64,000 nt of DNA from assembly GCA_910575835.1 (NCBI GenBank), contig CAJTGB010000006.1, positions 62,001 to 126,000 of the forward strand, read 5' to 3'. Origin of the DNA: Lachnospiraceae bacterium. Its GTDB lineage: Bacteria; Bacillota; Clostridia; Lachnospirales; Lachnospiraceae. This document shows, one piece after another, positions 51,932-61,438 of this stretch. Both the position numbers and the translations under genes were made by a program. Below the pieces are notes generated by a model. The model did not search any database. It had not been told where the DNA came from and saw only the letters and a program-made list of their open reading frames with translations. Positions within the stretch are counted from its first letter, which is position 1. Each line of letters begins with the position of its first letter.

Positions 51932-52720
51932 ATGAGTCTGGGAAAATGTGCATGTATCGATACATTATATACGGAATTGGAGTGGAGAGAGAGATTCCGG
52001 GCGGCGAAAAATGATGGATTTGCTGCAGTGGAATTCTGGGACTGGAGGATCCGTGACCTGAAAGAGACACGGGAGGCGGCCGAGGATGCGGGGATTAAGA
52101 TCAGCGGATTTAACGGAGACGCGGATTATTCTCTGGTAGATCCCGGGCACAAGGCGAAGTATCTGGAAGAGCTTAAGAGATCCATCGAAGCGGCGAAGGC
52201 GGTTAATGCCGGAAGTGTTACGATTCATTCCAATGCACTGGGAGAAGGCGGCGTGGTAGTGAATGCATACAATGAGCTCTCTGATACCGTGAAGCTTTGC
52301 TCCATGTATGATACTCTGTTGGCATGTGCAAGGCTGGCAGAACAGGAAGGAATCAACCTGAACTTAGAAGCGCTGAATGTCACGACGGACCATGTAGGGA
52401 ATTTCCTGAAATATACACAGACAGGAGCCGAGATCTGCCGCCTGATCGGTTCGCCCCGCCTGAAATTATTATATGATGTATATCACATGCAGATCAATGA
52501 GGGGTGTATCTGTGACACGATCAGCAGCTATGGGGATCAGTTCGGGCATATCCATGTTGCAGACGCACCGGGACGTCATGAGCCGGGAACCGGGGAGATT
52601 AACTATAAGAAGGTCATCCGCCATCTGGAAGAATGCGGATACCGCGGACTGGTCGGGTATGAGCTGTTCCCGTCGGCGGGTACGAAGCAGGCGGTGCAGG
52701 CGATTATGGAGCATTGTTAA
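51932..52720 (+). CDS. hyi: hydroxypyruvate isomerase-like TIM-barrel protein
   Basis: 262 residues, xylose-isomerase-like TIM barrel. Conserved Glu/His/Asp metal ligands in NLEALNVTTDHVG, LLYDVYHMQINEG and IHVADAPGRHEPGTGEINY; the last segment is typical of Hyi. It converts hydroxypyruvate to tartronate semialdehyde, or acts as an epimerase or isomerase on a keto sugar. It begins one base after the dehydrogenase stop, so the two form an operon. Confidence 0.8.
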   Translation: MSLGKCACIDTLYTELEWRERFRAAKNDGFAAVEFWDWRIRDLKETREAAEDAGIKISGFNGDADYSLVDPGHKAKYLEELKRSIEAAKAVNAGSVTIHSNALGEGGVVVNAYNELSDTVKLCSMYDTLLACARLAEQEGINLNLEALNVTTDHVGNFLKYTQTGAEICRLIGSPRLKLLYDVYHMQINEGCICDTISSYGDQFGHIHVADAPGRHEPGTGEINYKKVIRHLEECGYRGLVGYELFPSAGTKQAVQAIMEHC

Positions 52721-52789
52721 TCCGTATGCGGGATCTTGGGCGGGCCGTGCTGCGCATTGCGTTTTGCCCGGTAAAGGAGGCGTTAAGCT

Positions 52790-52909
52790 ATGAAAATGGA
52801 AGCTGCGGCAGCGATTCTGCTGGTCTATAAACTGGATAAGGAATTCCCGCAGATCACGGCGGATCTGGCGGAGAGGGAATTTGCAGAGATATCGGAGAAA
52901 AAAGTATGA
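52790..52909 (+). CDS. 39-residue protein, unknown
   Basis: ATG 52790 is preceded by AAAGGAGGCG, a near-perfect ribosome site. The product has an amphipathic start (MKMEAAAAILLVYKLDKEFP) and an acidic end. It lies between the hydroxypyruvate-isomerase-like gene and a strong terminator, so it is likely the last gene of that operon. No family recognised. Confidence 0.55.
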   Translation: MKMEAAAAILLVYKLDKEFPQITADLAEREFAEISEKKV

Positions 52910-52923
52910 CGTATATTGTTTAT

Positions 52924-52958
52924 AACCACCGCGTACAGGAAATACGCGGTGGTTTTTT
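52924..52958 (+). terminator. terminator of the inositol-like operon
   Basis: AACCACCGCGTA (52924-52935) pairs with TACGCGGTGGTT (52943-52954), followed by a T run to 52958. Confidence 0.9.
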
Positions 52959-53088
52959 GGATATAGAAGGCTTTGTACGTTTTGTTTATAGATATAACAA
53001 ATATATAAGATGATATATTATGAAACTCTATTTGATACCCGGGTCAATGATTTATATAATAGAAGTAAACGGGAATAGGAGAGAAGAT

Positions 53089-53745
53089 ATGTTTATAGAC
53101 ACTCACATGCACGAGATGACATATTCAAAAGACAGCTTCTTAAGGCTGGATGAGATGGTAAGCATAGCCAGACAAAAGGGGTTGGGAGGGATCTGTATCA
53201 CCGACCATGACAGCATGGGACTTAAGGACTACGCGGCGGAATATACGGAGCGGACAGGTTTTCCGGTCTTCGTGGGGATTGAGTTCTTCTCCTGGCAGGG
53301 AGATATCGTGGCATTTGGAATTGAGGATTATCCCAGGGAGCGCGTCCCGGCGCAGGAATTCATCGATCTGGTAAAGGCTCAGGGCGGAGTATGCTTCGCG
53401 GCCCATCCGTTCCGCAACAATAACCGGGGACTGGAGGAGAACCTTCGCGCGGTACATGGGCTGGACGGACTGGAAGTGCTCAACGGAAGTACATCGGCAG
53501 AGGCTTGCATGAAAGCGGCGGAATATGCTATGGAACTTAATCTGTTTACATTGGGCTCCAGCGATTGCCATGTGCCGAAGAAGGTAGGCGTCTGCGCGAC
53601 ATATTTCCCGGAAGAGGTACATACTATGCAGGAATTTCTGGCTGTTTTTAAGAAAGGGCAGATGAAGCCTGCTTATTATTCAGACCATAAGTATCATATC
53701 ATAGATATTAAGAGCAGTATGAACTTACGGGCGGCATGGCTGTGA
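53089..53745 (+). CDS. PHP-domain metal-dependent phosphoesterase
   Basis: 218 residues from ATG 53089 (AATAGGAGAG upstream). PHP motifs in order: DTHMHEM (His6, His8), ITDHDSMG, AAHPFR and GSSDCH. PHP proteins hydrolyse phosphoesters with a trinuclear metal centre; the substrate is unknown. It stands alone between two terminators. Confidence 0.85.
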   Translation: MFIDTHMHEMTYSKDSFLRLDEMVSIARQKGLGGICITDHDSMGLKDYAAEYTERTGFPVFVGIEFFSWQGDIVAFGIEDYPRERVPAQEFIDLVKAQGGVCFAAHPFRNNNRGLEENLRAVHGLDGLEVLNGSTSAEACMKAAEYAMELNLFTLGSSDCHVPKKVGVCATYFPEEVHTMQEFLAVFKKGQMKPAYYSDHKYHIIDIKSSMNLRAAWL

Positions 53746-53785
53746 AGCCAGTGCAGGAAATCTAAACAGAGAATGGATATAAAAA

Positions 53786-53812
53786 AGTCTGAGATTTTCT
53801 TTCAGACTATTT
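53786..53812 (+). terminator. terminator after the PHP gene
   Basis: AGTCTGA (53786-53792) pairs with TCAGACT (53802-53808), then ATTTTAT. Confidence 0.65.
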
Positions 53813-53923
53813 TATAATATATTAATTACCGGTTTACCTTTTCGACAAACAGTGATAGAATATGTCTATAAGTGTTGAAGATGAGAATTTTCAGGGTACC
53901 GGCGAAGAAAGGTGGAAAGAATC

Positions 53924-54529
53924 ATGGTTACAGTCAATGCAATGGGAGATAATTGCCCGATCCCGGTCATTAAGACCAAAAAGGCAATGCAGGTGCTTAC
54001 CGGCCCGGAGACCATCGAAGTGCTGGTGGACAACGAGATCGCAGTCCAGAATGTAACGAAGATGGCGTCACAGGCAGGCGGGCAGGTTTCTTCCGAGAAG
54101 GTGAACGACGCTGAATTCAAGATCACGATCCAGATGGAAGGCGCGGTGAAGGAAGAGGCTTCTGAGGAAGCGGTATGTGCGCCGGATGCAAGAAGCAATA
54201 CGGTGGTAGTAGTTTCCTCTGACAGAATGGGTATAGGAAATGATGAATTGGGCAAAGTATTGATCAAGGGATTTATTTTTGCGGTTACCCAGTTAGATAC
54301 TCTGCCGAAGACTATGCTGTTCTATAACGGCGGCGCGACCTTGACAGCGGAGGGTTCAGAGTCTCTGGAGGATCTTAAGTCCTTAGAGGCGCAGGGCGTA
54401 GAGATCCTGACATGCGGAACCTGTCTGGATTATTATGGATTGAAGGACAAGCTGGCGGTAGGGTCTGTGACGAATATGTACAGCATTGTTGAGACAATGG
54501 CGAAGGCAGGAAAGATTATCAGACCGTAA
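53924..54529 (+). CDS. yedF: YedF, selenium-metabolism sulfurtransferase-like protein
   Basis: 201 residues from ATG 53924 (AAAGGTGG eight bases upstream). The N-terminal TusA-like domain has Cys11 in DNCPIPVIKTKKA; the C-terminal DsrE-like domain has VSSDRMGIGNDELGKVLIKGF and a Cys pair LTCGTCLDYYG. YedF proteins occur almost only with selD/selA/selB and probably hand selenium, as a perselenide, to SelD. The gene heads the cluster, but a terminator separates it from selD. Confidence 0.92.
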   Translation: MVTVNAMGDNCPIPVIKTKKAMQVLTGPETIEVLVDNEIAVQNVTKMASQAGGQVSSEKVNDAEFKITIQMEGAVKEEASEEAVCAPDARSNTVVVVSSDRMGIGNDELGKVLIKGFIFAVTQLDTLPKTMLFYNGGATLTAEGSESLEDLKSLEAQGVEILTCGTCLDYYGLKDKLAVGSVTNMYSIVETMAKAGKIIRP

Positions 54530-54551
54530 TGGTATAAGCAAGACAGATATC

Positions 54552-54587
54552 AGCCGGATTCCTGTGATTTCAGGAGTCCGGCTTTTT
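54552..54587 (+). terminator. terminator between yedF and selD
   Basis: A 13-bp stem from 54552 (AGCCGGATTCCTG) to 54583 (CAGGAGTCCGGCT), with one G-U pair and loop TGATTT, followed by TTTTT. It would end yedF transcripts before selD unless readthrough is allowed. Confidence 0.85.
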
Positions 54588-54665
54588 AAGATGAATGGGC
54601 ATGCTCTCCTGCGGGAGCAAGGGGGCGCTCAATTAAGATGAATGGGCATGCTCTCCTGCGGGAGC
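54588..54665 (+). repeat. 31-base direct repeat in the selD leader
   Basis: Identical 31-base units at 54588-54618 and 54635-54665, start-to-start distance 47. Each ends in the hairpin-forming GCTCTCCTGCGGGAGC and is followed, directly or after a short insert, by GCGCTCAA. Located between the yedF terminator and the selD start. Confidence 0.9.
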
Positions 54666-54699
54666 GCTCAAAATATATGATCTCAAGGAGGATGTGTAA

Positions 54700-55740
54700 A
54701 TGAAATCAGATGTCAGATTGACGCAATTAAGTAAGACGGCTGGCTGAGCGGCCAAGATCGGTCCAGAGACCCTTGCTCAGGTTTTGAGTAAGCTTCCTAA
54801 GTTTCATGATGATAATTTAATAGTAGGGATTGAGACGTCCGACGATGCAGCCATCTATAAAGTCACTGACGAGATTGCGATGATCCAGACGGTAGATTTC
54901 TTCACTCCGATCGTAGATGATCCTTATATGTTTGGACAGATAGCAGCGGCGAACTCCTTAAGCGACGTATGGGCGATGGGAGGAGAGCCGGCAGTGGCAC
55001 TTAACATAGTCGGATTCCCGAATTGTCTGGATCCGGCGATATTGGGCGACATCCTGGCGGGTGGCGCGGATAAGGTGAAAGAAGCAGGGGCGGTACTGGT
55101 TGGCGGACATTCCGTACAGGACGACGAGCCGAAGTACGGACTATGTGTGTCAGGATTCGTACACCCTGATAAGATATTTAAGAATTATGGCTGCAGGCCG
55201 GGAGATATCCTGGTACTGACGAAACAGATCGGGAGCGGTATCGTGAATACTGCGATCAAGGCCGAGATGGCTTCCGCTTCAGCGGTCAGGGAGGCGCAGA
55301 CGGTGATGGCGTCTCTGAACAAGAAGGGGAAACAGGCAGTGGAGAAGTACGATGTGTCGGCATGTACCGATATTACAGGATTTGGTCTTCTCGGTCACTG
55401 TGTGGAGATGGCGTCGGCGAGTGAAGTGACCTTCGAGATACGGGTGAAGGATATTGCGTATTTTGAAGATGCGATCGGTTATGCGAAGATGGGGCTCGTT
55501 CCGGCAGGCGCTTATAGGAACCGGGGATACTCGATCGGCAAGGTGGAGGCAGAGGGCATTGAAGAGCATTACCTGGATCTTCTCTATGATCCCCAGACTT
55601 CGGGCGGACTGCTGCTCAGCGTTGCCCCGGAGCATCTTGCTGAATTGCTGGGTGATTTTGACAGAGCAGGGATGGATACAACGGTTTCTGTCATAGGAAG
55701 AGTGGCAGAAAAGAGCGATAAGCTGATAAGGCTGTCTTGA
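54700..55740 (+). CDS. selD: selenide, water dikinase (SelD), selenocysteine-containing
   Basis: 346 residues from ATG 54700 (AAGGAGGATG upstream), with a TGA at 54745-54747 read as Sec16. It stands at the active-site position that is Cys17 in E. coli SelD, followed by AAKIGP with the essential Lys. Without recoding the frame would open only after the UGA and lose the active site. SelD makes selenophosphate from selenide and ATP. DDAAIYKV, GGHSVQDDEPKYG and CTDITGFGLLGH complete the ATP-binding core. selA and selB follow. SelD proteins with Sec at this position are known in Clostridia. Confidence 0.95.
54745..54783 (+). promoter_or_regulatory. selD UGA codon and bacterial SECIS region
   Basis: TGA at 54745-54747, then a hairpin GGTC-CAGA-GACC (54760-54771). 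GAGC just before it (54746-54749) can pair with GCTC at 54775-54778, giving a longer, bulged stem. SelB would bind here to insert Sec. Confidence 0.7.
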
Positions 55741-55814
55741 TCCTTATGTACCCGGAGACGGGTGCGGTCAAGACGGCCGATCACTGCGCAAGAATATTGA
55801 GAAAAGGATAAGGA

Positions 55815-57224
55815 ATGATGAATAAGAATATGTTGTACCGCAGTATTCCGAAGGTGGATATACTGTTGGAGAATGCTGCCGTTCAGGAATTGATCGGGCG
55901 TTACAGCAGAGATACGGTGATGGAGTCCATTCACACCGAGCTGGATAAGCTGCGCAAGTTTATCGGTGAATGCGAGGATGAGGAAGCGGCGAAGAAGCAG
56001 ATCGAACTGCTTCCGATGAATATTGAGGCGGCAGTTGCCGCCATGCATACGCCGAACATGCGCATGGTCATCAACGGCACAGGGACGATCCTCCACACGA
56101 ATCTCGGCCGTGCGCCGATCGGACAGGAGCATATGAAGAGATTGGCTGCCATTGCAACCGGATATTCCAACCTGGAATATAATCTGGATGCAGGAAGAAG
56201 GGGGGAGCGTTATTCTCATTTTGAAGAGCTTCTGTGCAAGATCACAGGGGCGGAGGCCGCGATGGCGGTCAATAATAACGCGGCGGCGGTCATGCTGATC
56301 TTAAGCTCTCTTGCCAGGGGAGGGGAGGTCGTGGTCTCCCGGGGCGAGCTTGTGGAGATCGGAGGCAAGTTCCGCATTCCTGATGTAATGGAGCAGAGCG
56401 GTGCGAAGCTGGTGGAAGTGGGTACTACCAATAAGACGCACTATGACGATTATGAGAGTGCGATCACGGAGGAGACGAAGGCGCTTCTTAAGGTGCATAC
56501 CAGTAATTACAGGATCGTGGGATTCACGGAGAGCGTGGCGATCGATGAGCTGATCCCGATCGCGAAGGAGCATGGGATCCCGGTGATCGAGGATCTTGGG
56601 AGCGGTGTGCTCATTGATCTGAGCAGATATGGCATTACATATGAGCCGACGGTTCAGGATTCCATCAGGAAGGGAGCAGATGTGGTGTGCTTCAGCGGTG
56701 ATAAGCTGCTTGGCGGGCCGCAGGCGGGAATCATTATCGGGCGTAAGAAGTATATCGATATGATGAAGAAGAATCAGCTTACCCGTGCCCTGAGGATCGA
56801 CAAATTCACGGCAACGGCGCTTGAACTGGTGCTTCAGGAGTATCTGTCGGAAGAGAAGGCGATCCAGAATATACCTGTGCTTCGTATGATCACCAGAACA
56901 TTGGACGAGGTGACAGAGGAGGCCAGGGTCTTGCGCGGGATCTTAAAGGAGGCGGGGCTGCCGGCAAGGATAGAGCTGGAAGCCTGCGAGTCGCAGATCG
57001 GAGGAGGCTCGCTTCCGCTTGAGCGGATACCGAGCATGGCGGTTGCGATCCACCCGGAAGAGATCAGCGTGGCAGAGTTGGAAGAGCGTATGCGCCGTCT
57101 TGAGGTGCCGATCATACCAAGGACGGTCAACGATACGGTTATTCTGGATGTGAGAACGATAGAGCGCCGGTATTTTGACGTGGCTGCGCGTCAATTGAAG
57201 GAGCTGGATTGGGGTAAGATATGA
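55815..57224 (+). CDS. selA: L-seryl-tRNA(Sec) selenium transferase
   Basis: 469 residues, normal SelA length. PLP-binding Lys297 in CFSGDKLLGGPQAG; NNNAAAVMLIL and EIGGKFRIPDVM are typical. It converts Ser-tRNA(Sec) to Sec-tRNA(Sec) with selenophosphate. AAGGATAAGG precedes ATG 55815 (a second ATG follows directly). Overlaps selB by four bases (ATGA), so SelA and SelB are made together. Confidence 0.96.
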   Translation: MMNKNMLYRSIPKVDILLENAAVQELIGRYSRDTVMESIHTELDKLRKFIGECEDEEAAKKQIELLPMNIEAAVAAMHTPNMRMVINGTGTILHTNLGRAPIGQEHMKRLAAIATGYSNLEYNLDAGRRGERYSHFEELLCKITGAEAAMAVNNNAAAVMLILSSLARGGEVVVSRGELVEIGGKFRIPDVMEQSGAKLVEVGTTNKTHYDDYESAITEETKALLKVHTSNYRIVGFTESVAIDELIPIAKEHGIPVIEDLGSGVLIDLSRYGITYEPTVQDSIRKGADVVCFSGDKLLGGPQAGIIIGRKKYIDMMKKNQLTRALRIDKFTATALELVLQEYLSEEKAIQNIPVLRMITRTLDEVTEEARVLRGILKEAGLPARIELEACESQIGGGSLPLERIPSMAVAIHPEEISVAELEERMRRLEVPIIPRTVNDTVILDVRTIERRYFDVAARQLKELDWGKI

Positions 57225-59134
57225 AGAATATAATTGTTGGTACGGCAGGCCATATCGATCACGGGAAGACGACGCTGATCAAGGCGCTGACGGGAAGGAA
57301 TACGGACCGCTGGGAGGAAGAGCAGAGAAGGGGGATCACTATTGACCTGGGATTCACTTATTTTGACCTTCCGGGCGGAGACCGTGTGGGAATTATTGAT
57401 GTACCGGGGCATGAGAGATTCATCAACAATATGGTTGCCGGAGTAGTGGGTATGGATCTGGTGCTGCTGGTGATCTCCGCGGATGAAGGTATCATGCCTC
57501 AGACGAAGGAGCATGTGGATATATTAAGCCTGCTTGGAATCGAGAAGAGTATTATTGTTCTGAACAAATGTGACCTGGTAGACGGGGAGTGGCTTGAACT
57601 GGTAGAAGAAGAGGTCAGGGAGGAACTGGAAGGGACATTCCTTGAACACGCGCCGGTGGTGAAGGTATCGGCGGCGACAGGCGAGGGGCTTGACGGTCTG
57701 ATCAGTACGATCGAGAAGATGACCAGTGACGAGGTGGTGGCGAAGGATATCCAGACCATACCAAGGCTTCCGGTGGACCGGGCGTTTTCCCTGTCGGGAT
57801 TCGGAACCATCATTACCGGGACACTGGTATCCGGCACCATTTCTAAGGAAGATACGCTGGAGATGTATCCAGTGGGCAAGGAGTGTAAGATCCGCAGCAT
57901 CCAGGTACACGGACAGGATAAGGATAAGTGTTATGCGGGACAGCGCGTGGCCATCAACCTGTCCAATGTGAAAAAGAGAGAGATTAAGCGGGGATGTGTG
58001 CTTGCGCCGAAGAACAGTATGAAGAACACGGATCTTCTGGATGTGAAGCTCCGGGTGCTGGATTCGTCTATGCGTGTCCTCACCAATCATATGCGGCTGC
58101 ATTTCTACACAGGGACCAGCGAGATCCTGTGCCGTGCGGTTCTTCTGGACCGTGAGGAGATCGGGCCGGGAGAGAGCGGTTATGTACAGCTTAGGCTGGA
58201 GGAGGAAGCGGCGGTAAGGCGCGGCGATAAGTTTGTGGTGCGTTTTTATTCACCGATGGAGACGATCGGAGGCGGCGTGGTATTGGAGCCGAATCCGGGC
58301 GTAAAGCGCCGTTTCCAGCAGAATGTAATAGAAGAACTGGAGCGCAAAGAATCCGGTTCGACAGCGGACGTGATCGAACTGCATGTGAAAGGACATGGAG
58401 ATACGCTGATCACGCTTGCGGAGTTAGCGAAGCTGACGGCGCTTTCGGTTGAGGAAGTGCAGGACGATGTAACTCAGCTTGAAAGCCAGGGAATCGTGTA
58501 CGTATTTCCTATGCGCAAGGATACCTATGTATGGCATGCAGACAGCAGGCGGGCAGCCGAGCAGATCATCGGCACGACTCTGAGAGCTTATGAAGAAAAA
58601 TATCCATATCGGTATGGGATGAAGAAGGCGGAGGTGCAGGCAACACATTTCCAGAAGATCAAGCCGAACGTATTCGACAAGATCCTGGAGCTTTTGATCG
58701 GAGCAGGATGTCTGAAGCGTGTTGATGAATTCCTGTGTACGCCGGAATATGAAGTGAGGAAGGATAAGACCTATGATAAGGTATCGAAGCTTCTTCTGGA
58801 CACATTTGCAAAAGCGAAATATGACTTTGCGCGGTACTCGGAGATCGGCCTTGGAGGCGCGGATCGGGCGGCGGCGGATGATATCCTGAATATCCTTCTG
58901 GAAGAGAAGCAGGCCGTGAAGGTGACGGAGGATATGTATACGCTTGCGGACTATATGGAGCGTGCGAAGGAAGTGATCGAAAAGAAGCTGGCGGAGGATC
59001 CGGTGATCACGATCGCTCAGGTCAGGGATTTGTTTGAGACCAGCAGAAAGAGCGCGAAACCGATACTGGAATATATGGACAGTATCAAGGTGACCAAGAA
59101 GACAGGGGCAGAAAGCGAAAGGATTGCATACTGA
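57221..59134 (+). CDS. selB: selenocysteine-specific elongation factor SelB
   Basis: 637 residues. GTPase domain: G1 [14 protein letters not shown]3 [10 protein letters not shown]4 NKCD. Beta-barrel domains follow, then C-terminal winged helices (about 400-637: [40 protein letters not shown]) that bind the SECIS hairpin. It delivers Sec-tRNA to UGA codons. Its stop overlaps the LysR start by one base. Confidence 0.96.
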   Translation: MKNIIVGTAGHIDHGKTTLIKALTGRNTDRWEEEQRRGITIDLGFTYFDLPGGDRVGIIDVPGHERFINNMVAGVVGMDLVLLVISADEGIMPQTKEHVDILSLLGIEKSIIVLNKCDLVDGEWLELVEEEVREELEGTFLEHAPVVKVSAATGEGLDGLISTIEKMTSDEVVAKDIQTIPRLPVDRAFSLSGFGTIITGTLVSGTISKEDTLEMYPVGKECKIRSIQVHGQDKDKCYAGQRVAINLSNVKKREIKRGCVLAPKNSMKNTDLLDVKLRVLDSSMRVLTNHMRLHFYTGTSEILCRAVLLDREEIGPGESGYVQLRLEEEAAVRRGDKFVVRFYSPMETIGGGVVLEPNPGVKRRFQQNVIEELERKESGSTADVIELHVKGHGDTLITLAELAKLTALSVEEVQDDVTQLESQGIVYVFPMRKDTYVWHADSRRAAEQIIGTTLRAYEEKYPYRYGMKKAEVQATHFQKIKPNVFDKILELLIGAGCLKRVDEFLCTPEYEVRKDKTYDKVSKLLLDTFAKAKYDFARYSEIGLGGADRAAADDILNILLEEKQAVKVTEDMYTLADYMERAKEVIEKKLAEDPVITIAQVRDLFETSRKSAKPILEYMDSIKVTKKTGAESERIAY

Positions 59135-60048
59135 TGAATTTGAAACAATTAGAGGCTTTTGTCCAGGTGGCAGAAGGCGGCAGCTTCTCGAAAGCAGCCA
59201 AAGAATTGTATCTGACGCAGCCGACCATCAGCGCCCACATTGCTTCTCTGGAGAAGGAACTGGGAGTCAGGCTGTTCGTCAGGAATACGAAGGAAGTAGG
59301 CCTGTCTGATGACGGAAAGGATATGTACAAATACGCCAGACAGATCGTGGACCTGGAGAAGAAGATAGAAGAGAGGTTCGGTTCGAAGGAGGACAAAGAG
59401 AAGCATTGTATCACGATTGCGGCGTCTACGATACCGGCGCAGTATCTTCTGCCGAAGGTGCTGATCCGGTTCAATGAGAAGTATCCGAACGAACAGATCA
59501 AGATCATAGAGACGGACAGTGCGAAGGTCGTGACGCAGATCATAGACCACATGGCGGACGTAGGCTTTACCGGGACGGTGCTTGAAAAAAAGCATTGCAA
59601 ATACATGCCTTTTTATAAGGATGAGCTTGTGATCATCACGCCGAACTCGGAGAAATACCGCAGATTACAGGAGGAGTCGCCGGAGGATATCGGATGGCTC
59701 TTAAGCGAGCATGTGATCATGCGGGAGGAAGGCTCCGGTACGCGCAAGGAGGCAAGGAAGCAGCTTAAGAAGGCGGGTATCAATCCTTCTGATCTGGATA
59801 TCATTGCCAGTATTGAGAATCAGGAGACGATCAAGAAGTCGGTGCGTCAGGGAATGGGCGTCTCGGTGCTGTCCCGGCTTGCCACAAAGGACGAGACAAG
59901 AGACGGATATCTGCTCGCATTCCCGATTCCGCGTGCAGATGAAGGACGAGACATTAATCTGGTATATAATAAGAATTATCAGCTCTCCGGGTCGGCAGAG
60001 CGTTTTATCAAAGTGGTGAAGGAGGTATATCAGGTTAAAAAGATATAG
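59134..60048 (+). CDS. LysR-family regulator of the selenium cluster
   Basis: 304 residues. Winged helix NLKQLEAFVQVAEGGSFSKAAKELYLTQPTISAHIASLEKELGVRLF, then the type 2 periplasmic-binding-like effector domain. This selenium-linked LysR group lies next to selA/selB in Clostridia and is annotated as a selenium metabolism regulator; its ligand is unknown. It is translated directly after selB and followed by a terminator. Confidence 0.88.
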   Translation: MNLKQLEAFVQVAEGGSFSKAAKELYLTQPTISAHIASLEKELGVRLFVRNTKEVGLSDDGKDMYKYARQIVDLEKKIEERFGSKEDKEKHCITIAASTIPAQYLLPKVLIRFNEKYPNEQIKIIETDSAKVVTQIIDHMADVGFTGTVLEKKHCKYMPFYKDELVIITPNSEKYRRLQEESPEDIGWLLSEHVIMREEGSGTRKEARKQLKKAGINPSDLDIIASIENQETIKKSVRQGMGVSVLSRLATKDETRDGYLLAFPIPRADEGRDINLVYNKNYQLSGSAERFIKVVKEVYQVKKI

Positions 60049-60128
60049 ATAGCATCTATAAATATACCGTCTTATCAGTTAATTCGATTAGACTTGGCGG
60101 AGAAATTGGAATATACTTAATTACAGGA

Positions 60129-60165
60129 ACGGTCCCGAAATAACTTGTTTCGGAACCGTATTTTT
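60129..60165 (+). terminator. terminator after the LysR gene
   Basis: ACGGTCCCGAAA (60129-60140) pairs with TTTCGGAACCGT (60148-60159) with one mismatch, then ATTTTT. Confidence 0.85.
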
Positions 60166-60207
60166 ACGCAGGATATGATGGCCTTTGGGGGCGGAGAGGA
60201 AGGAAAT

Positions 60208-61350
60208 ATGATATATTTGGATAATGCGGCGACAACCATGCGTAAACCGCAGGAAGTGATCGATGCGGTGATGCTTGCCATGGGTTCCATGGGAAATGCG
60301 GGAAGGGGAGTGAACGATGCGTCCTTAAGCGCATCCAGACTGATCTACGACACAAGGGAAAGACTCTGCCGGATGTTCGGCGGATCGGATCCCAGACAGG
60401 TCGTATTCACCTGCAATTCCACGGAGAGTCTTAATATAGCGATCAGAGGATTGCTGAATCCGGGAGATCATGTGATCACGACGATGCTGGAGCATAATTC
60501 TGTGTTAAGGCCGCTCTATGACCTGGAAGCGAAGGGGACAAGCCTTACGATCATAGAGAGCGACAGGAGCGGGAACTTCGATATAGAAGATATGAAGAGG
60601 GCGGTCAGGCCGGAGACGAAGATGATCGTCTGTACGAACGGATCGAACCTGACGGGGAACTATGTGGAGCTTAAGCCCATCGGTGAATTCGCCCGGGAAC
60701 GCAGGATCCTGTTTGTGGTGGATGCATCTCAGACGGCAGGAGTATTTCCGATTAATGTAGAAGAGATGAAGATAGATGTGCTGTGCTTTACCGGGCACAA
60801 GGGCCTTCTGGGACCGCAGGGGACCGGAGGTATGTATGTGCGGGAAGGCGTGAACATCCGTCCGCTGAAGGCCGGCGGTACAGGAGTTCAGACATACAGC
60901 AAGTCTCAGCCGGTGCAGATGCCTACGGCCCTGGAGGCCGGTACGCTGAACGGGCACGGAATTGCCGGACTGCATGCGGCTCTTGGATATATTGAGGAGC
61001 ATGGGATCGGTGCGATCCGTAAAAGAGAGCAGGAATTAATGCGGCGGTTCTATGAAGGGGTAAAAGACATTGAGAATGTGACGGTATACGGGGATTTTGA
61101 TACGATGGACCGTTGTGCGATCGTGACTCTGAATATCGGTGATTATGATTCTTCAGAAGTTAGTGACGAGCTTCTTACAGGATATGGTATTTCTACAAGA
61201 TCAGGAGGACATTGTGCACCGCTTATGCATAAGGCTCTTGGGACGGTGGAGCAGGGGGCTGTAAGGTTCAGCTTCTCACATTATAATACGGATGAAGAAG
61301 TGGACGCTGCCGTCAAGGCTGTCCGGGAACTTGCCGCGGATGAAGAGTGA
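60208..61350 (+). CDS. cysteine desulfurase-like PLP enzyme
   Basis: 380 residues from ATG 60208 (GAGGAAGG upstream). Class V aminotransferase fold: NNAATT-like start YLDNAATTMRKP, LEHNSV, PLP Lys198 in TGHKGLLGPQ, and mobile catalytic Cys336 in GGHCAPLMHKAL. In selenium clusters these enzymes are thought to release S or Se from (seleno)cysteine for SelD. It could also serve general sulfur transfer. It lies between lysR and yedE. Confidence 0.87.
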   Translation: MIYLDNAATTMRKPQEVIDAVMLAMGSMGNAGRGVNDASLSASRLIYDTRERLCRMFGGSDPRQVVFTCNSTESLNIAIRGLLNPGDHVITTMLEHNSVLRPLYDLEAKGTSLTIIESDRSGNFDIEDMKRAVRPETKMIVCTNGSNLTGNYVELKPIGEFARERRILFVVDASQTAGVFPINVEEMKIDVLCFTGHKGLLGPQGTGGMYVREGVNIRPLKAGGTGVQTYSKSQPVQMPTALEAGTLNGHGIAGLHAALGYIEEHGIGAIRKREQELMRRFYEGVKDIENVTVYGDFDTMDRCAIVTLNIGDYDSSEVSDELLTGYGISTRSGGHCAPLMHKALGTVEQGAVRFSFSHYNTDEEVDAAVKAVRELAADEE

Positions 61351-61438
61351 TCGGATATCCGGGCCTTAAGATAAGGGGATGGCGGCCGCTCTGGCTGCCG
61401 GGAGGAGAGTACTCACAGGAAAGATTGGAGGAAGTAAC

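Noticed and set aside
54530-54700. selC (tRNA-Sec) hidden in the yedF-selD gap
   Set aside because: The gap holds a terminator and direct repeats; no long acceptor stem or T-arm GGTTCGA-type motif is seen.
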